From assembly GCA_900545585.1 (NCBI GenBank), contig UQZR01000006.1, forward strand, positions 30,298-94,297: 64,000 nucleotides of DNA, in the 5' to 3' direction. Numbering within the stretch: position 1 is the first letter of the stretch; each line of letters opens with the position of its first letter. This stretch comes from an uncultured Eubacteriales bacterium (GTDB lineage Bacteria > Bacillota > Clostridia > Oscillospirales > Oscillospiraceae). The notes beneath the pieces were generated by a model. It ran no database searches, was not told where the DNA came from, and was given only the letters and a program-made list of their open reading frames with translations. Positions 29,189 through 38,032 of the stretch are shown one piece after another. A program made the translations under genes and the position numbers.

Positions 29189-31714
29189 ATGACGAACCTG
29201 GAAAGACGATTCATAACGGCGCGGCGCGCTGCCATCACCGCTGATTTTCAAAAGCTGAACCCCCGCCAGCAGGAGGGCGTGCTGACAACGGAGGGACCAC
29301 TGCTGCTGCTGGCCGGCGCCGGCTCCGGTAAGACTACGGTGCTTATCAACCGCGTGGCCAACCTGCTGCGCTACGGGCGGGGCAGTGACTGTGAGGATAT
29401 CCCTGTACCGGTGGACGAGGACACCGTGACATTCCTGGAGGGGTACGTCACAGCTCCCGCAGCGGAACGAGAGGAGCAGCGCCCACTGATGCAGTACCTC
29501 TGTGCTGTGGAGCCTGCCAGCCCATGGGAGGTCCTGGCCATCACCTTCACAAACAAGGCCGCCAACGAGCTGAAGGAGAGGCTGGGGCGCATGCTGGGGG
29601 AGGAGCAGGCACGGGATGTCTGGGCGTCCACGTTCCACTCGGCCTGCGTCCGTATTCTGCGCCGCGACATCGACCGTATCGGCTTCGACCGCAGCTTTAC
29701 CATCTATGATTCGGACGACAGCAAGCGCGTTATCAAGGATGTGCTGAAGGAGCTGTCATTGGAGGAGAAGTCCTTCCCGCCGAGAGAGATCCTCAGCGTC
29801 ATCTCACAGGCCAAGGACAGCATGCAGTCGCCGGAGGAGTTCATCCACTACTGGGAGGGCGTTAACGACTGGCGCCGTATCAGGATAGGTAAAGTATATG
29901 CGCTTTACAGCAAAAAGCTGCGCGAGGCCAATGCGCTGGACTTCGATGACATCATTCTGCACACCGTCCGGCTGCTGGAGAGCTGCCCCGACGTGCTGGA
30001 GCGCTACCAGCGGAAGTTCCGCTACATCCTCATCGATGAGTATCAGGACACCAACCACCTGCAATACCTGCTGGTGAGCCTGCTGGCAGGCGGCTGGCGC
30101 AACATCTGCGTGGTGGGAGACGATGACCAGAGCATCTACCGCTTCCGCGGCGCGGACATCAGCAACATCCTCAGCTTCGAGAAGGAGTACCGCGGCGCCC
30201 GCACTATCCGTCTGGAGCAGAACTACCGCTCTACCCAGAACATTCTGGACGCGGCCAACGCTGTCATCCGCCACAACGAGGGCCGCAAGGGCAAGACGCT
30301 GTGGACGGAGAATGGAGACGGCGAAAAGGTGATCATCAAGACCGCCTTCAACGAGAGTGACGAGGCCAATTACGTGGTGGGTCAGGTGATGACGGACTAC
30401 CGCCGCGGCGGCAATTGGAAAGATCACGCCGTGCTGTACCGTATGAACGCCCAGTCCAACGCGCTGGAATATGCGTTCAAGCGCAACGGCGTACCTTACA
30501 AAATTTACGGCGGTATGAAGTTCTTCGACCGCGCAGAGATCAAGGACATGCTGGCATACCTGTGCGTCATCAACAATCCCGCCGACGATCTGAGGCTCCG
30601 CCGCATCGTCAACGTGCCCTCCCGCAAGATCGGACAGGCCACCGTGGACAAGGCCCAGACCATCGCCACAGAGCAGGAGACCACGCTCTATCAAGTGTTC
30701 CGGCAGGCGGCGGATTATCCTGAATTGAAGAACGCAGCTGGCAAGCTTATCGCCTTTACAGAACTTATTGAATCTATACGCAGGCAGGTGGAGGGCTGTG
30801 ACCTCATCGAACTGTATGATATGGTCTGCGACAAGAGCGGCTATACTGCGGCACTGCGGGAAAAGAACGATATGGAGAGCCGCGGACGCCTGGAAAACGT
30901 GGAAGAGCTGAAATCCAGCATTCAGGGTTATCTGGAAAACGTCGAAGGTGAGCCGTCGCTGTCCGGCTTTCTGGACGAAGTGGCGCTGTATACGGATCTG
31001 GACAGCCAGTCCGACAGCGACAACTGCGTGACCATGATGACCATGCACGCTGCAAAGGGGCTGGAGTTCCCTCACGTCTACGTGGTGGGCATGGAAGACG
31101 GCCTTTTTCCGGGAAATCGCGCCATGGGCGATGCGGAGGAGATGGAGGAGGAGCGGCGTCTGTGCTACGTGGCCATGACCCGCGCCAAGGAGACGCTGGT
31201 ACTGACCAACGCGCGGCAGCGTATGCTGTTCGGCCGCACCGCACCGGCCATGCCCTCCCGCTTTTTGAAGGAGATCCCTGAGGAGAACATGGAGTGGCTC
31301 AGCAAGCCGCAGCCACGCAGCACAGAGAGCAACTGGGACAGCGTCGGCTGGGGCGACGGCGCCGGAGACAGCCGGAGCAGCCGGTACGCCGGATACGATA
31401 GCTATGGCGAAAAGTACGGCAACTACAGCAGTCGTAGCGCCGCATACGGCACACAGAGTACAATGGCGCACGAGACATCTGGCCCGCAGAAAGCACCGCT
31501 CCGGTCATCGTCCGATGCAGGCCGCAGGGCACCCTCCGGCGGCCTGATGCAGCTGGCACCGGGCGAGAGCGTGCGCCACGATGCCTTCGGGCAGGGCATG
31601 GTGCTGTCCGTCCGCGTCATGGGCAACGACGCCCTTATTGAGGTGGCCTTCGACACGGTGGGCACGAAAAAGCTGATGCTGCGGGCCGCCATGGGCCATC
31701 TCAGCAAAGGATAA
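29189..31714 (+). CDS. pcrA: UvrD/PcrA-family DNA helicase
   Basis: 841-aa superfamily 1A 3'-5' helicase for repair and removal of recombination or transcription blocks. Motif I LAGAGSGKTT, Ia AITFTNKAA, II YILIDEYQDTN, III GDDDQSIYRFRGA, IV LEQNYRST, and V/VI TMHAAKGLEFPHVYV and VAMTRAKE. The C terminus has a Gly/Ser/Tyr-rich linker then a Tudor-like domain (VRHDAFGQGMVLSV) that in PcrA binds RNA polymerase. An insertion of ~45 residues lies between motifs I and Ia. RBS is weak (GCGAGG). Confidence 0.93.
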   Translation: MTNLERRFITARRAAITADFQKLNPRQQEGVLTTEGPLLLLAGAGSGKTTVLINRVANLLRYGRGSDCEDIPVPVDEDTVTFLEGYVTAPAAEREEQRPLMQYLCAVEPASPWEVLAITFTNKAANELKERLGRMLGEEQARDVWASTFHSACVRILRRDIDRIGFDRSFTIYDSDDSKRVIKDVLKELSLEEKSFPPREILSVISQAKDSMQSPEEFIHYWEGVNDWRRIRIGKVYALYSKKLREANALDFDDIILHTVRLLESCPDVLERYQRKFRYILIDEYQDTNHLQYLLVSLLAGGWRNICVVGDDDQSIYRFRGADISNILSFEKEYRGARTIRLEQNYRSTQNILDAANAVIRHNEGRKGKTLWTENGDGEKVIIKTAFNESDEANYVVGQVMTDYRRGGNWKDHAVLYRMNAQSNALEYAFKRNGVPYKIYGGMKFFDRAEIKDMLAYLCVINNPADDLRLRRIVNVPSRKIGQATVDKAQTIATEQETTLYQVFRQAADYPELKNAAGKLIAFTELIESIRRQVEGCDLIELYDMVCDKSGYTAALREKNDMESRGRLENVEELKSSIQGYLENVEGEPSLSGFLDEVALYTDLDSQSDSDNCVTMMTMHAAKGLEFPHVYVVGMEDGLFPGNRAMGDAEEMEEERRLCYVAMTRAKETLVLTNARQRMLFGRTAPAMPSRFLKEIPEENMEWLSKPQPRSTESNWDSVGWGDGAGDSRSSRYAGYDSYGEKYGNYSSRSAAYGTQSTMAHETSGPQKAPLRSSSDAGRRAPSGGLMQLAPGESVRHDAFGQGMVLSVRVMGNDALIEVAFDTVGTKKLMLRAAMGHLSKG

Positions 31715-31779
31715 CGGCACTGTAAACCGCAGGTTGCACGGATATTTCCGGACATTTCACCGTGTAAACCTGTGGATGC

Positions 31780-31808
31780 TTGACAGGCAACAGAAAAAAT
31801 GGTATGTT
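31780..31808 (+). promoter_or_regulatory. Promoter of the DUF2500-GNAT pair
   Basis: TTGACA at 31780-31785, 17-bp spacer, TATGTT at 31803-31808. Confidence 0.6.
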
Positions 31809-31838
31809 TTCCGCAGTGAAAAGAAAGGAGACGCAGCG

Positions 31839-32315
31839 ATGTTCGGTTTCGACGGTTACGGTATGGGCTTTGGCGGTTTTCAAATATTTCAGCTCCTGTT
31901 TTTTATCGCTTTTTTTGGCATTTTCCTGGTGTTCCTCATCAGCGCGGGCAAGGGTATCGCCCAGTGGGGCAAAAATAACCGTTCGCCCCGCCTGACAGTG
32001 AACGCGGCGGTGGTGGCCAAGCGGGAGAACGTCAGCGTTCACCACCATCACGGTAACGGCGCGGGGCATACAACGCGCTCCACCACCTACTGTGTGACGT
32101 TTCAGTTCGATGGCGGCGACCGGCTGGAGCTGCGGCTCCCCGGGCGGGAATATGGCCTGCTGACGGAGGGGGACACCGGCCTGCTGACATTTCAGGGTAC
32201 CCGCTACCTGTCCTTTGAGCGGCAGGGGACGGCGGTGTCCTACCAGGCGGAGACATCCGAAGGGGCAGAAAATGGAAATCGCGGAGAGCGCCGCAGCTGG
32301 GACCCCGAGCTGTGA
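31839..32315 (+). CDS. DUF2500 domain membrane protein
   Basis: 158-aa protein from ATG 31839 (AAAGGAG Shine-Dalgarno). A Gly/Phe-rich start leads into one membrane helix (about residues 16-38). A soluble beta-rich DUF2500 domain follows with VNAAVVAKRENVS, a His-rich HHHHG run and YCVTFQFDGGDRLELRLP. Function of the family is unknown. It overlaps or abuts a GNAT gene downstream. Confidence 0.8.
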   Translation: MFGFDGYGMGFGGFQIFQLLFFIAFFGIFLVFLISAGKGIAQWGKNNRSPRLTVNAAVVAKRENVSVHHHHGNGAGHTTRSTTYCVTFQFDGGDRLELRLPGREYGLLTEGDTGLLTFQGTRYLSFERQGTAVSYQAETSEGAENGNRGERRSWDPEL

Positions 32316-32808
32316 TATGACAGACAATAAAATGTTTGTTGAGGCGGGCAAAGACGACGCGCTGTCCATCATTGGCCTGCGGCATAAAATCTGGAGTACC
32401 ACATACAGGGGAATTTATCCGGATCATATGATAGATGACTTTGACTGGGCGTGGCACGAGGAAAAAGAGCTGTCAAGGATCAATGATCCGGCATATTCTG
32501 TGTATTTGATCCAAAAAGATGGTCAGAATATCGGCTATCTGACGATACATCAGGCCAATGTGATTACCTTGCAGTCCCTGTATATCGTCTCCGAATATCA
32601 AAGGCAGGGCGTCGGCCGGGCGGCATTTGAGCATGTAAAGGCCTTTTGCAGAGAGTGTGATGCCGCGTCCTTCATCTGCTATTGTGTTCCTGAGAACGTG
32701 AATGCCCGTGCATTCTATGAGCGGATGGGCGGCACGTTGATCGGTGCGGACCTGACAAATGACGAAAAGTGGCAGAACTCTGTCACCTATCAATTTACAT
32801 TGGCGTAA
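32272..32808 (+). CDS. GNAT family N-acetyltransferase
   Basis: Acetyl-CoA-dependent acetyltransferase of unknown substrate. Motif A is LYIVSEYQRQGVGRAAFEHV (R/Q-x-x-G-x-G/A), with ENVNARAFYERMGG near the C terminus. I chose ATG 32272 (178 aa) because AAGGGG lies six bases upstream; it overlaps DUF2500 by 44 bp. ATG 32317 (163 aa) has no Shine-Dalgarno but avoids the overlap. The body is somewhat less GC-rich than neighbours, possibly acquired. Confidence 0.85.
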   Translation: MEIAESAAAGTPSCDMTDNKMFVEAGKDDALSIIGLRHKIWSTTYRGIYPDHMIDDFDWAWHEEKELSRINDPAYSVYLIQKDGQNIGYLTIHQANVITLQSLYIVSEYQRQGVGRAAFEHVKAFCRECDAASFICYCVPENVNARAFYERMGGTLIGADLTNDEKWQNSVTYQFTLA

Positions 32809-32812
32809 ACAC

Positions 32813-32850
32813 GAAAGGCACAGAACCGCCGTCACGGTTCTGTGCCTTTC
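32813..32850 (+). terminator. Stem-loop terminator after GNAT
   Basis: GAAAGGCACAGAACCG, 6-nt loop and exact complement. Few T residues follow. Confidence 0.65.
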
Positions 32851-32879
32851 ATGTAATATTTGCGCTATAAAGAAGAACA

Positions 32880-32903
32880 CCCTGCGGAGGATTCCGCAGG
32901 GCG
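32880..32903 (-). terminator. Terminator between GNAT and rpmB (minus strand, likely bidirectional)
   Basis: CCCTGCGGA-ggat-TCCGCAGGG. Read on the minus strand it is followed by TGTTCTTCTTT, on the plus strand by CGTTTTG. Confidence 0.75.
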
Positions 32904-32934
32904 TTTTGTCTGTACAGTTCAGGCGACGATCAAC

Positions 32935-33123
32935 TCAGATCGCGCGGGTAACTTTGCCGGAACGCAGGCACCGGGTACAAACATATACATGGCGAGGCGT
33001 GCCGTTGATCACTGCCTTCACGCGCTTGACATTGGGCTTCCAGGGACGATTGGAACGCCGGTGGGAGTGAGAGACCTTGATACCGAAGGTCACGCCCTTG
33101 TCGCAAAATTCGCACTTAGCCAT
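32935..33123 (-). CDS. rpmB: 50S ribosomal protein L28
   Basis: 62-aa ribosomal protein starting MAKCEFCDKGVTFG. It has two CxxC pairs (CEFC and CTRC), the zinc-binding form of L28, and the basic SHSHRRSNRPWKPNVKRV. AGGAGGT lies eight bases before the ATG. Monocistronic, with its own promoter and terminator, facing away from hprK. Confidence 0.97.
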   Translation of the reverse strand: MAKCEFCDKGVTFGIKVSHSHRRSNRPWKPNVKRVKAVINGTPRHVYVCTRCLRSGKVTRAI

Positions 33124-33179
33124 CCGTTGCACCTCCTTGCTGTTGTAACATACGGTCGCTTGCATCGCAAGCAGTTGAT

Positions 33180-33208
33180 ATAATAACAGATAACGCCGCA
33201 GATTGCAA
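33180..33208 (-). promoter_or_regulatory. Promoter of rpmB
   Basis: On the minus strand TTGCAA (33203-33208), 17-bp spacer, TATTAT (33180-33185). Confidence 0.7.
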
Positions 33209-33253
33209 GCACTATTTGACAAAAAAACGAAATTTTTTTGAGAAGCGAAAGTG

Positions 33254-33282
33254 TTGCGAAACAGGGGGATACAAGATATAAT
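33254..33282 (+). promoter_or_regulatory. Promoter of the hprK-dnaE gene run
   Basis: TTGCGA at 33254-33259, 17-bp spacer, perfect TATAAT at 33277-33282. Confidence 0.75.
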
Positions 33283-33343
33283 ATAAGGTAACTATTTGCC
33301 GCATTTGCCGCGTTTGACGGCGGCGGCTGTGGGAGGGACCTGT

Positions 33344-34303
33344 ATGGAAAAAGTCAGACGGACGCCGGCCAGCCTGAAAAAAATGGTGGAGATCTTCAGC
33401 ATGGAGATCCTTCACAAGGGGCGCGACTTCGACAACACCGTTGTGACCATCTCGGACGTGAACCGTCCAGCCCTGCAGCTGGTGGGGTTTTACGACTATT
33501 TTGACGATAAGCGCCTGCAGATCCTTGGACGCGGTGAAATGCGCTTTCTGGACCGCATGACGGAGACGGAGCGGATGCGGGTGTTCAATAAGCTGCTGAG
33601 CTATCCGTTCCCTGCCCTCATCGTGGCGAGGGATATGGACGTCCCGACGGAGCTGGTGCAGATGGCAGAGAAGCATGACCGCACGCTGCTGCGGTCCGCG
33701 GAGTCCACCGTGGACGTGACCAGCAAGCTTATCGACTATCTGAACCGAGCCATGGCGCCTCAAATCGCACGGCACGGTGTGCTGATGAACATCTACGGCC
33801 AGGGCGTGCTGATTTTGGGCGACTCCGGCATCGGCAAGAGTGAGACGGCCATCGAGCTCCTGAAGCGCGGACACCGGCTGGTGGCCGATGACGCTGTGGA
33901 GATCCGGCGTATCTCCAACAGCCTGTTTGGCACGGCGCCGGAGATCATCCGTCACTACATTGAAATACGCGGCGTGGGTGTCATCGACGTGCAGCAGCTG
34001 TTTGGCATGGGCGCTGTGCAGTTCGATACAGAGATCGACCTGGTCATCCAGCTGGAGCAGTGGATAGACGGCAAGTTCTACGACCGATTGGGCCTTGGTG
34101 AGGAGAAATACGAGATACTGGGCGTGGAGCTGCCCATCGTCACCATCCCTGTGCGGCCCGGGCGGAACCTGGCGGGTATCGTGGAGATCGCCACCATGAA
34201 AAACCGGCAGATGAAGTACGGCTACAACGCAGCGAGAGATTTTGTGACGCAGTTTGACAGCAAGGTGGACGAGATGATGAAGGAGAAGCAGACGGAACGA
34301 TGA
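33344..34303 (+). CDS. hprK: HPr kinase/phosphorylase
   Basis: 319 aa. Phosphorylates and dephosphorylates HPr at Ser46 to control carbon catabolite repression. Start at 33344 after GGGAGGG, skipping 16 non-conserved codons upstream. Walker A GDSGIGKSETA near residue 160, then HRLVADDAVEI and the signature IEIRGVGVIDVQQLFG. It overlaps the glucokinase gene by 4 bp, linking sugar phosphorylation with its regulator. Confidence 0.96.
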   Translation: MEKVRRTPASLKKMVEIFSMEILHKGRDFDNTVVTISDVNRPALQLVGFYDYFDDKRLQILGRGEMRFLDRMTETERMRVFNKLLSYPFPALIVARDMDVPTELVQMAEKHDRTLLRSAESTVDVTSKLIDYLNRAMAPQIARHGVLMNIYGQGVLILGDSGIGKSETAIELLKRGHRLVADDAVEIRRISNSLFGTAPEIIRHYIEIRGVGVIDVQQLFGMGAVQFDTEIDLVIQLEQWIDGKFYDRLGLGEEKYEILGVELPIVTIPVRPGRNLAGIVEIATMKNRQMKYGYNAARDFVTQFDSKVDEMMKEKQTER

Positions 34304-35262
34304 AGTATGTGGGCGTAGACATCGGCGGCACCAACCTGAAGGCGGGGCTGGCGGATGAGAACGGCCAGCTGCTGGCTGTGCAGAAAATGAAGGTGGCATC
34401 CGTCACCGACCAGCAGTCGCTGGCGTGGACCATTGTGGCCATGACGCAGGAGCTGGCCAAGTCCGCAGGCGTGCCGCTGGACGACATCGCATCGGTGGGC
34501 GTGGGCGTGCCCGGGACCGTGGAGATCCGGTCCGGCTCCATCGGCTACACCTGCAACCTTCCGCTGCGGAACGTGCCGCTGCGGAAGCTGTTCCACCACT
34601 ATCTGTCCATCCCGCTGTATATTGAGAACGATGCCAACTGCGCGGCGCTGGCGGAATACTACGTGGGCGCAGGACGGGACAGCAAGCGCTTCGTGACCAT
34701 CACGCTGGGCACCGGCGTAGGCGCGGGCATCATCCACAACGGCAAGGTGTACCACGGCGCCAATGGCATGGCCGGCGAGGTGGGCCACACCGTCATCATC
34801 AAGGACGGTCTGCCGTGCCCCTGCGGCCGCCGCGGCTGCTGGGAGCAGTACGCCTCCGCCACGGCGCTGAAGCGGATGACGGCAGAGGCGCTGGCGGCCC
34901 ATCCGGACAGCATCCTTGCGCAGGTGGTGGCGGAGAACGACGGCCGCGTGTCCGGCCAGTCCGCATTTATCGCGGCACGGCAGGGTGATCCCGTGGGCCA
35001 GCGCATCTGCGAGGAATACGTGAGCTATCTGTCCTGCGGCATCGTCAACATGGTCAACGTGTTCCAGCCGGATACGCTGGCTATCGGCGGCGGTGTCAGC
35101 AATGAGGCAGACGAACAGCTGCTGCTGCCGGTGCAGCGGTGCGTGGAGCGGGAGAGCATCCCCTGTGGAAAGAACCGGCGCACCCGCATCGTCAAGGCGG
35201 AGCTGGGCAACCAGGCTGGTATCATCGGCGCGGCGCTGCTGGGCAAGAACAAGCGGATCTGA
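34300..35262 (+). CDS. ROK-family glucokinase
   Basis: 320 aa. ATP motif VGVDIGGTNLKAGL at the N terminus, catalytic ENDANCAALAEY and the ROK zinc motif CPCGRRGCWEQYAS. It probably makes glucose 6-phosphate in the cytosol; other hexoses or N-acetylhexosamines cannot be excluded from sequence. Translationally coupled to hprK and followed by murB 19 bp on. Confidence 0.9.
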   Translation: MKYVGVDIGGTNLKAGLADENGQLLAVQKMKVASVTDQQSLAWTIVAMTQELAKSAGVPLDDIASVGVGVPGTVEIRSGSIGYTCNLPLRNVPLRKLFHHYLSIPLYIENDANCAALAEYYVGAGRDSKRFVTITLGTGVGAGIIHNGKVYHGANGMAGEVGHTVIIKDGLPCPCGRRGCWEQYASATALKRMTAEALAAHPDSILAQVVAENDGRVSGQSAFIAARQGDPVGQRICEEYVSYLSCGIVNMVNVFQPDTLAIGGGVSNEADEQLLLPVQRCVERESIPCGKNRRTRIVKAELGNQAGIIGAALLGKNKRI

Positions 35263-35281
35263 TGCCGTTTCAGGAGGGTTT

Positions 35282-36196
35282 ATGAGCTGGTATGAGGAAT
35301 TGGACCGATGGACGGCGGACTATCTGCCGGACATGATATATGAACACGATGCGGCGCTGGCGAAGTACACGTCGTTCCGCATCGGCGGACCGGCGCGGCG
35401 CATGGCGTTCCCCAAGGACGGCAGCCAGATGGTGCTGCTCATTGAGGCGGCGCGGGGCTGTGGGGCCAGACCACTGGTCATCGGAAACGGCACGAACCTG
35501 CTGTTTCCCGACGAGGGTGTGGACCGGCTGGTGGTGAACACGCGGGATATGTCCTGTGTGGTGCTGGACGCGGAGGGCCGCGTGACGGCGGAGGCCGGTG
35601 CGCCCTTGGCCCGGGCGGCGGTGTACGCCCAGAAGCAGGGACTGACGGGGCTGGAATTTGCCCACGGCATCCCAGGCAGCGTGGGCGGCGCGGTGTGTAT
35701 GAACGCAGGGGCCTACGGCGGGGAGATGCAGCAGGTGGTGCACAGCGCCACGGTACTGTTTCCCGATGATGGCGTCCGGACGCTGAGAGGGGAGGAACTG
35801 CGGTTCTCCTACCGTCACAGCCTGCTGACAGACCGGCCGGAGGCAGTGGTACTCCGGGTCGTGTTTCAACTGACGGCGGGAAGGCCGGAGGAGATACGGC
35901 AGAAAATGGAAGAATTGATGACAAGGAGAAAGACTTCACAGCCATTGGAATATCCAAGTGCGGGCAGTACGTTCAAGCGGCCGGAGGGCTATTTCGCTGC
36001 GGCGCTCATCGACCAGTGCGGGCTGAAGGGCATGACCGTGGGTGGAGCGCAGGTGTCAGAGAAACACGCGGGTTTTGTTATCAACCGCGGCGGCGCCACC
36101 TGCGCCGACGTGACGGCGCTGATGGCGGTGATCCAGCGGCGCGTATGGGAGGAAAAGGGCGTCCGGCTGGAGCCGGAGATCAAGATGATACACTGA
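35282..36196 (+). CDS. murB: UDP-N-acetylenolpyruvoylglucosamine reductase
   Basis: 304-aa FAD enzyme making UDP-MurNAc with NADPH. Start at 35282 after AGGAGGG. FAD-binding YTSFRIGGPA-type segment, GNGTNLL, GLEFAHGIPGSVGGAVCMNAGAYGGE in two conserved parts, SYRHS and the C-terminal AGSTFKRPEG and EKHAGFVIN. Usual Firmicutes type IIb length. Confidence 0.96.
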   Translation: MSWYEELDRWTADYLPDMIYEHDAALAKYTSFRIGGPARRMAFPKDGSQMVLLIEAARGCGARPLVIGNGTNLLFPDEGVDRLVVNTRDMSCVVLDAEGRVTAEAGAPLARAAVYAQKQGLTGLEFAHGIPGSVGGAVCMNAGAYGGEMQQVVHSATVLFPDDGVRTLRGEELRFSYRHSLLTDRPEAVVLRVVFQLTAGRPEEIRQKMEELMTRRKTSQPLEYPSAGSTFKRPEGYFAAALIDQCGLKGMTVGGAQVSEKHAGFVINRGGATCADVTALMAVIQRRVWEEKGVRLEPEIKMIH

Positions 36197-36206
36197 GGAG
36201 CGAAAC

Positions 36207-37067
36207 GTGGAGATACTCATCATTTCGGGACTTTCCGGCAGCGGGAAGTCCCGCACCGCTGCCTTTTTAGAGGACATCGGCTACTATATCGTGGACAACC
36301 TGCCGGCGGAGATGATGTTGAAATTCGCCAACTTCTGCACCGCCTCCGGCGGGCGGTATGACCGTGTGGCGCTGGTGTACGATGTCCGCGCGGGGGAGCC
36401 GTTCCAGCGGCTCATCGACGTGCAGGACAAGCTGCGGCGGCGGGACAACGTGCGGTGCCGGATGCTGTTTTTAGAGGCGGACACCCGGGTCATTATCAGC
36501 CGCTACAAGGAGACGCGGCGGACCCATCCGCTGTGTACCGAGGGCGGCTCCATCGAGGAGGCCGTGAAGCGGGAGCGGGAGCTGCTGGATCCGGTACGGG
36601 CCAGAGCGGACTTCGTGCTGGACACCACAGCGTTCTCCACCGCCAAGCTGCGCAGCGAGCTTTTGAACCTGTTCGGCGGCGTGGGTACGCGGCAGCCGCT
36701 GAACGTCAGCGTCATGTCCTTTGGGTTCAAGAATGGGCTGCCCATGGAGGCGGATCTGGTGTTCGACGTGCGGTTTTTGCCCAATCCTTATTATGTACCG
36801 GAGTTGAAGCCTCTGACGGGACTGGACGAGCCGGTGCGAGAGTATGTGTTTTCATCCGAGGCGGCAGGACGGTTTCTGGAGCGGCTGGAGCCGCTGCTGG
36901 CGTTTCTGCTGCCCCAGTACCGGCAGGAGGGACGGACGGAGCTGGTCATCGCCGTGGGCTGCACCGGCGGGCGGCATCGCTCGACGGCGGTGGCCCATCA
37001 TCTGGCCACATTCATCGGGGAGCAGGGCTTCCCCGTGTCCGAAAGCCATCGGGATATTTCACGGTGA
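36207..37067 (+). CDS. rapZ: RNase adapter protein RapZ (YvcJ)
   Basis: 286-aa P-loop protein binding nucleotide (GLSGSGKSRTA) with DNLPAEM, DVRAGE, FLEADTRV, SFGFKNGLP and VAVGCTGGRHRSTAVA-type C-terminal motifs. In Bacillus YvcJ affects competence; in E. coli RapZ steers RNase E toward a small RNA. In most Firmicutes it is followed by yvcK and whiA; here yvcK is missing and an AT-rich HNH gene fills the gap. Confidence 0.95.
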   Translation: MEILIISGLSGSGKSRTAAFLEDIGYYIVDNLPAEMMLKFANFCTASGGRYDRVALVYDVRAGEPFQRLIDVQDKLRRRDNVRCRMLFLEADTRVIISRYKETRRTHPLCTEGGSIEEAVKRERELLDPVRARADFVLDTTAFSTAKLRSELLNLFGGVGTRQPLNVSVMSFGFKNGLPMEADLVFDVRFLPNPYYVPELKPLTGLDEPVREYVFSSEAAGRFLERLEPLLAFLLPQYRQEGRTELVIAVGCTGGRHRSTAVAHHLATFIGEQGFPVSESHRDISR

Positions 37068-37087
37068 GAGGGAGGGGCGCTGCCATA

Positions 37088-37954
37088 TTGCAGGAAATTC
37101 TGGTATTTTTTGATAAATATGCGGTACAAATTTTTGCTGCTATATTTGTCATATTTATAGTCGCTCTTTTTATAGTTTTACTCTCTCGCCACGTCTTGAA
37201 AAGAAAAGAAGCTATTGTGTTGGAAAGCAGTGCGTATTATCACAAAGTAGAGTCTTTAAACGACAGATATAGTTTTAAAAAAGATATTTTTGATGATGGA
37301 TGTTTCGATTACAACTATGTGTTTGATACAAAGCAAAAATATGATCGTTACAGTGTAAAAGATATTATGGATATCCTCCTGCAAGAAAAACTGCAAGTAT
37401 TCGAACAGGCGATTAAGGACGTAGATATAAACAAAAATGAGTATAAAAAATACTGTGCTGAATTCGAAAAGCTCCACTCTGAAATAACAGAGGAAGAATG
37501 CAAGGCATATAAGATCCGATACGATTGGTATCTTAAAACAGAGCAGACATTAGTCGAAGAAATTACAAAAAAACCTATTCTTGAACTTAGAGTATATTGT
37601 CGGAAAGAATACACAAGTCCTGCTGGCCGAAACCACTATGAACTTGAAAAGATATATCATGACCGTGAGATTCGCGAAATGGTTAAAGCTACACGGGAAT
37701 GTGAGATATATCGTGCTTCTGAGGAATATAGACGGAGACTGGAGCGCAGTCGGATTACAGCAAAAGTACGTTACCAAGTAATGCGTCGTGATCAATTTCG
37801 CTGCCAAATTTGTGGTGCACGGGCGGAGGACGGTGCGCGTTTGCATGTAGACCACATTAACCCTGTATCTAAAGGAGGAACAAGTGATATGAGTAACCTA
37901 CGAACGCTTTGTGATAGATGCAACCTTGGTAAAGGCGATTCAGTCGAAGAATAA
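37088..37954 (+). CDS. Membrane-anchored HNH endonuclease, AT-rich insertion
   Basis: 288 aa from TTG 37088, ten bases after GGAGGGG; an alternative GTG at 37064 overlaps the rapZ stop but lacks a Shine-Dalgarno. One membrane helix (about residues 11-35), a long charged, probably coiled-coil region, and a C-terminal HNH domain: CQICG, HVDHINPVSKGGTSD, NLRTLCDRCNLGKGD. The nuclease would face the cytosol. Base composition is far more AT-rich than all neighbours, a sign of transfer. Role (defence, mobile or other) unknown. Confidence 0.8.
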   Translation: MQEILVFFDKYAVQIFAAIFVIFIVALFIVLLSRHVLKRKEAIVLESSAYYHKVESLNDRYSFKKDIFDDGCFDYNYVFDTKQKYDRYSVKDIMDILLQEKLQVFEQAIKDVDINKNEYKKYCAEFEKLHSEITEEECKAYKIRYDWYLKTEQTLVEEITKKPILELRVYCRKEYTSPAGRNHYELEKIYHDREIREMVKATRECEIYRASEEYRRRLERSRITAKVRYQVMRRDQFRCQICGARAEDGARLHVDHINPVSKGGTSDMSNLRTLCDRCNLGKGDSVEE

Positions 37955-38032
37955 TGACCGTATACATAAATTTATCTGTGAGGGGGCAGATGTTTGCGCT
38001 TCACTGAGGAAGCTACAAAGGGAGGAGAAACA

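Noticed and set aside
31730..31772. Imperfect inverted repeat CAGGTTGCACGG/CCGTGTAAACCTG after pcrA
   Set aside because: One bulge, long loop and no T tract; could be a weak pcrA terminator but support is thin.
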